Assembly: GCA_031266495.1 (NCBI GenBank)
Contig: JAISAX010000026.1
Location: 1 to 11,249, forward strand
Direction: 5' to 3'
From: Opitutaceae bacterium
Lineage (GTDB): Bacteria; Verrucomicrobiota; Verrucomicrobiae; Opitutales; Opitutaceae
DNA length: 11,249 nt
Each line of letters starts with the position of its first letter. The stretch's first letter is position 1. The notes beneath the pieces were generated by a model. The model was not told the origin of the DNA. It was given only the letters and a program-made list of their open reading frames with translations, and ran no database searches. This document shows, one piece after another, positions 8,477 through 11,249 of the stretch. A program made the position numbers and the translations under genes.

Positions 8477-8760
8477 CTTGTTTCCACTGAAAACCAAAAG
8501 ACCAAGATAACAAGCGAAGTAGTGCTGTCTGCAGCGGATAAATACCCGGCTTGACCCAATGCCGGGAAACGGCAATCACGTGACTTGTCGCCATACCGAC
8601 GCAATCATTCTGCAATCATCCTGCTATCTGCTTAATCCGGATTCTACCAACCCTGAACCCACTGACCAAACAGTTTAATTTCGCGTAGCTTCGGCTGCAG
8701 CCCAACACGAAACGCAGGAAATTTTGTTAAAGAATCGAACCAATGAGCCGCGCTGGAAAT

Positions 8761-8778
8761 GCATCCCGATCGGGATGC
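8761..8778. promoter_or_regulatory. 18-bp perfect palindrome upstream of the lipoprotein gene
   Basis: GCATCCCGATCGGGATGC is its own reverse complement and lies 44 bp before the ATG at 8823. It has no loop spacing, so it fits a dimeric-protein operator as well as a repetitive palindrome. The binding protein is unknown. Confidence 0.5.
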
Positions 8779-8822
8779 GTTGATGAAGCCGCGCAAGCCA
8801 ACCTCCACATTGTAATCCATCC

Positions 8823-10235
8823 ATGAAGACAAAACGTCACTTCCCTCAAACGTTTGCCGCGCTGGCGCTGGCAGGCGCATTGTCGATCACAACGGCAGGT
8901 TGCGCAGAACAGCGACCACCCGAGCAACCCGCGCCGCCTGCCGTACAGGCCCCCGTCACGCAACCGGAGCCGGAGTTGAAAATTCGAGGTGGCTATGCTG
9001 CCGATAATCCCGGCCAAGCCGCCGTTCCCGCTTCGGCGGGCGGTGTCACCACGACACGAACCGTCGAAACCGCTCCTCCGCAAACGGAAGTCATCACCTA
9101 TGTGAAGGACGGCAAGACCATCACCGAAACCATCACGCGCTCGACGACGGCGGAAAGCGTATCCGAGGTTGCCGCGCCGAAGACTTACAAAGTCGCGTTT
9201 CTCACCTACAATCGCGCGGGCAAATCGTTTGACGAAAAACTCCCGGCGATTGACGACCTTGTTTCTTCCAGGATCGCCGATGAGGGCGTGTTGGCGATTT
9301 CGCGCAACCAGGTCATTGATACCGCCCGGATGCTCGACAGCGCGTTTGCGGCACGCTCTGCCGCCGATCCGCTTGCCGTGCCCGCGAATTTCTCCGCCGC
9401 CCTGCGTCGCGAACTCGGCGCTGATTTCCTGCTCGAAGTCTCGCTGACAAATTTTGGCAAAAGCACTCGCACAATCAAAGCATACGGCACCGAGCGCACG
9501 ATTGACGAACGCACGCTGACGCTCAGCTATAAAATCTCCGATGGCGCGACAGGCGTTGCGCTTACGGGCGACACCGTTCGCGTCTCCCGCAAGGAGAACC
9601 AGAGCCAGTTTTCGGGCGTTACCGAGGGCGGTGAGGACATTCTGAACGGTCTTCTCGAAGAGGCCGTGCAAAAAATCGCCGACAGCGTGCGCACGCGTGT
9701 TGAATCCAACCGCATCGCGTCAGCCGCCAGCGCGGCGGGAGTCAAGGGAGACGCGGCGGCGACCGCCACCGTGACCATTATTCCCGAAATTGCCGATTTG
9801 ACCGTACCTGATATTCGCCTCGGCCCGGGCAACACGGTTTTGATTACCAGCGGTGCCAGCAAAGTCCAAACCTTCAATGTAACAGTGGAAGTTGACGGCA
9901 TTGCCATCGGCAGCGCGCCCGGGCAAATCCGCTTGCCCGCCGGTCAACTGAGCAAACTTCGCCTCACTCGCGAAGGATATAATCCCGTTGAACGCACGAT
10001 AAAACCCGTTGACGGAACCGAATTGGCAATCGCGATGAGTTTGACGGACGCCAACCTCGCAAGGTGGAAAGAGCTGACCTCCTTCATCTCTGACCTGAAA
10101 GACAAGGAAAAGCTCACCGATGCCGAAGCCGAAGTGTTGAAGGGCAAGGCGCAGATGCTTCGCCAAAGCGGATTCAAGGTAGATTATAAAGTGGACACCA
10201 AGGACAACATCCGCATCGGCGCGTCCATCTTCTAA
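8823..10235 (+). CDS. Envelope lipoprotein with CsgG/LpoB-like domain and PEGA domain
   Basis: This 470-residue predicted lipoprotein has a signal peptide ending in SITTAGC, with Cys27 as the likely lipidated residue (TAGC is an acceptable lipobox). A Pro/Gln/Thr-rich linker (about 28-118) follows. Residues about 121-300 (KTYKVAFLTYNRAG, ELGADFLLEVSL, LTLSYKISDGATG, LLEEAVQKIADSVR) resemble the CsgG / LpoB-type alpha-beta fold found in outer-membrane assembly and penicillin-binding-protein activator lipoproteins. Residues about 352-407 (VTVEVDGIAIGSAPGQIRL, LTREGYNPVERTI) are a PEGA domain, a surface beta-domain. A short helical tail ends the protein. The exact function is not recognised. The gene is followed after 36 bp by a second CsgG-like gene and probably forms an operon with it. 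The leader contains an 18-bp perfect palindrome and no Shine-Dalgarno sequence. Confidence 0.8.
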   Translation: MKTKRHFPQTFAALALAGALSITTAGCAEQRPPEQPAPPAVQAPVTQPEPELKIRGGYAADNPGQAAVPASAGGVTTTRTVETAPPQTEVITYVKDGKTITETITRSTTAESVSEVAAPKTYKVAFLTYNRAGKSFDEKLPAIDDLVSSRIADEGVLAISRNQVIDTARMLDSAFAARSAADPLAVPANFSAALRRELGADFLLEVSLTNFGKSTRTIKAYGTERTIDERTLTLSYKISDGATGVALTGDTVRVSRKENQSQFSGVTEGGEDILNGLLEEAVQKIADSVRTRVESNRIASAASAAGVKGDAAATATVTIIPEIADLTVPDIRLGPGNTVLITSGASKVQTFNVTVEVDGIAIGSAPGQIRLPAGQLSKLRLTREGYNPVERTIKPVDGTELAIAMSLTDANLARWKELTSFISDLKDKEKLTDAEAEVLKGKAQMLRQSGFKVDYKVDTKDNIRIGASIF

Positions 10236-10271
10236 CCCCGTTTTCAATCATAATATACATCTTTAATATAT

Positions 10272-11156
10272 ATGAAAATAACTTCCATTTCCGTATCAAA
10301 CATGGCCGTCGCGGCATTGTTATCAACTTTCGCGGCGATGCCTGCGGTCGCGCAAACGGCGTCCACGGCGAAAGTCGTGGCGATTGGCAAAATCGAGGTC
10401 TTGCCCGCCGTCGCCGCCTCTGCTGCCAGGAAAAAAATCTCGATGGACCGTGTTTCGCAATCGCTCGACAGCCAACTGCTTGCCGCTCTGAAAACGACGG
10501 GCAAGTTTGAGCCGGTCGCGCGTTCCGACATGAAAGCCCTTGACGAGGAAAAAGCCGCCACGACGGGCGCGCAATTCGATGCGTTTGCCAGCGCGGATTA
10601 CGCGCTGGTTGTCACCATTGACGATTTTCAGGATGTCAGGCAGGTCGGCAATTTTGGCGAGGCGGGGGTTGTTACCAAGCGCGTTTTGCGCCTCTCCGCT
10701 GTTGGCAAAATATACGATGCCAAGACCACAAAGTTGATAAAACCCGCGAACTTTCAGGTGCTCAAAAATATCATCGATGAAAAACAAAGCGAAGTGGGCG
10801 AAGACGGCGATTTGTCGGATTCGATCCTGGTAGAAATGTCGCGAGATATGTCGGAAAAAATCGCCGCCGAACTTATCGACATCGGCTTTCCCGCGCGGGT
10901 GGTTGACGTTGACGGCACGGAAGTAACCATCAATCGCGGAAAAGGTTCCGGCATTGCGGTCGGGCAGGTTTGGGAAGTCTTCTCCGCTGGCAAAAAAATC
11001 ATCGACCCCGATACCGGCGAAGTTTTGGGGTCGAGGGAAAAACTGGTTGGGCGTGTGCGTGTCACGCATGTCTTTGAAAAGCTGGCGAACGCCCAACTCG
11101 AAGGCAGTTTTACAATCACGCCGCCCGCGAATGTCAGACTTGTGAAAGAAGAATAA
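10272..11156 (+). CDS. Secreted CsgG-like protein with FlgT-C-like tail
   Basis: This 294-residue protein has a type I signal peptide; AVA|QT near residue 27 is a good cleavage site. Residues about 33-205 (KVVAIGKIEVLP, LDSQLLAALKTTGKFEPVARSDM, DYALVVTIDDF, LRLSAVGKIYDAKTTKL) show the CsgG-type pattern: a strand, a helix pairing small-subunit proteins, then beta-strands. The C-terminal ~90 residues (ARVVDVDGTEVTINRG, SGIAVGQVWEVF, DPDTGEVLGS, VGRVRVTHVFEKLANAQL) resemble the small beta-barrel found at the C-terminus of FlgT-like and other CsgG-associated envelope proteins. No curli or flagellar gene is in the window, so the role is open; envelope assembly is an inference. The leader is AT-rich (TTTAATATAT directly before the ATG) without a Shine-Dalgarno sequence. 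A strong hairpin lies 20 bp after the stop. Confidence 0.78.
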   Translation: MKITSISVSNMAVAALLSTFAAMPAVAQTASTAKVVAIGKIEVLPAVAASAARKKISMDRVSQSLDSQLLAALKTTGKFEPVARSDMKALDEEKAATTGAQFDAFASADYALVVTIDDFQDVRQVGNFGEAGVVTKRVLRLSAVGKIYDAKTTKLIKPANFQVLKNIIDEKQSEVGEDGDLSDSILVEMSRDMSEKIAAELIDIGFPARVVDVDGTEVTINRGKGSGIAVGQVWEVFSAGKKIIDPDTGEVLGSREKLVGRVRVTHVFEKLANAQLEGSFTITPPANVRLVKEE

Positions 11157-11176
11157 AATCCCTCCGCGCTCTCCCT

Positions 11177-11240
11177 CCCCCCCCCCCCCCCCCACCGCGG
11201 TTTTTCACCAACCGCGGGGGCACGGGGGGGGGGGGGGGGG
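11177..11240 (+). terminator. Homopolymer-armed hairpin downstream of the CsgG-like gene
   Basis: C17 (11177-11193) and G17 (11224-11240) are equal-length complementary arms. Between them an inner stem CCGCGGTT (11195-11202) pairs with AACCGCGG (11210-11217) around a seven-base loop. The structure begins 20 bp after the stop at 11156. It is followed by CAAATAAAA and not by a U-run. It probably terminates the two-gene plus-strand transcript. Confidence 0.65.
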
Positions 11241-11249
11241 CAAATAAAA

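Larger units (their letters stand above)
8035..8822. other. Divergent intergenic region
   Basis: This region of nearly 800 bp lies between the minus-strand pseudopilin gene and the plus-strand lipoprotein gene. It must hold both promoters, but I can point to no convincing -35/-10 pair. It contains a TG-rich stretch with G12, a C10-T9 pyrimidine tract, the inverted repeat ATTTCC/GGAAAT (8382-8387 and 8397-8402), the small stem TGCCG-GGAAA-CGGCA (8561-8575), AATCCGGATT (8634-8643) and an 18-bp palindrome. Open frames here are short and not protein-like. No tRNA or known riboswitch is seen. Confidence 0.6.

Noticed and set aside
8179..8615. Small open frames on both strands in the divergent intergenic region
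   Set aside because: They overlap each other and homopolymers and show no protein-like composition or leader.

Overview
This is a GC-rich window with third-position G/C-heavy genes. It carries a PEP-CTERM exosortase substrate, a prepilin with an H-x9-DG-type C-terminus, an ole hydrocarbon locus and many palindromic intergenic repeats. Together these suggest a verrucomicrobial bacterium of the Opitutaceae type. That assignment is inferred from gene content; no marker gene is present. None of the eight annotated starts has a recognisable Shine-Dalgarno sequence.

Left part (1-3636, all on the minus strand, read right to left): fabZ (3-hydroxyacyl-ACP dehydratase), fabI (enoyl-ACP reductase), oleA (thiolase-fold head-to-head condensing enzyme) and oleB (alpha/beta-hydrolase, beta-lactone decarboxylase). 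The first two complete the dehydration and reduction steps of fatty-acid elongation. The last two belong to long-chain olefin synthesis, in which OleA joins two acyl chains and OleB releases the alkene. oleC and oleD are not in the window and would be expected beyond the left edge. The oleB frame stays open to base 1, but its last ~87 codons are poly-G/poly-C and palindromic repeat sequence instead of the expected end of the hydrolase fold.

Middle part (3792-8034, minus strand): a prepilin-like pseudopilin, a large secreted GH71-like glycoside hydrolase with a C-terminal LamG domain, and a PEP-CTERM protein. This looks like a secretion and polysaccharide-handling cluster. The pseudopilin and hydrolase genes are 38 bp apart. 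A hairpin separates the hydrolase gene from the PEP-CTERM gene.

Right part (8823-11156, plus strand): after a gene-poor divergent intergenic region come two co-directional envelope genes. The first encodes a lipoprotein with a CsgG/LpoB-like domain and a PEGA domain. The second encodes a secreted CsgG-like protein with a FlgT-C-like tail. A hairpin whose outer arms are C17 and G17 follows them.

The most unusual feature is the density of long C/G homopolymers: C39, C13, G13, C14, C12, G12, C10-T9, C17 and G17. Two lie in frame inside oleB and fabZ. The others lie at gene borders or in leaders. If they are real and not assembly artefacts, they would be candidates for slippage-driven phase variation of the lipid/olefin genes and for homopolymer-armed terminators.
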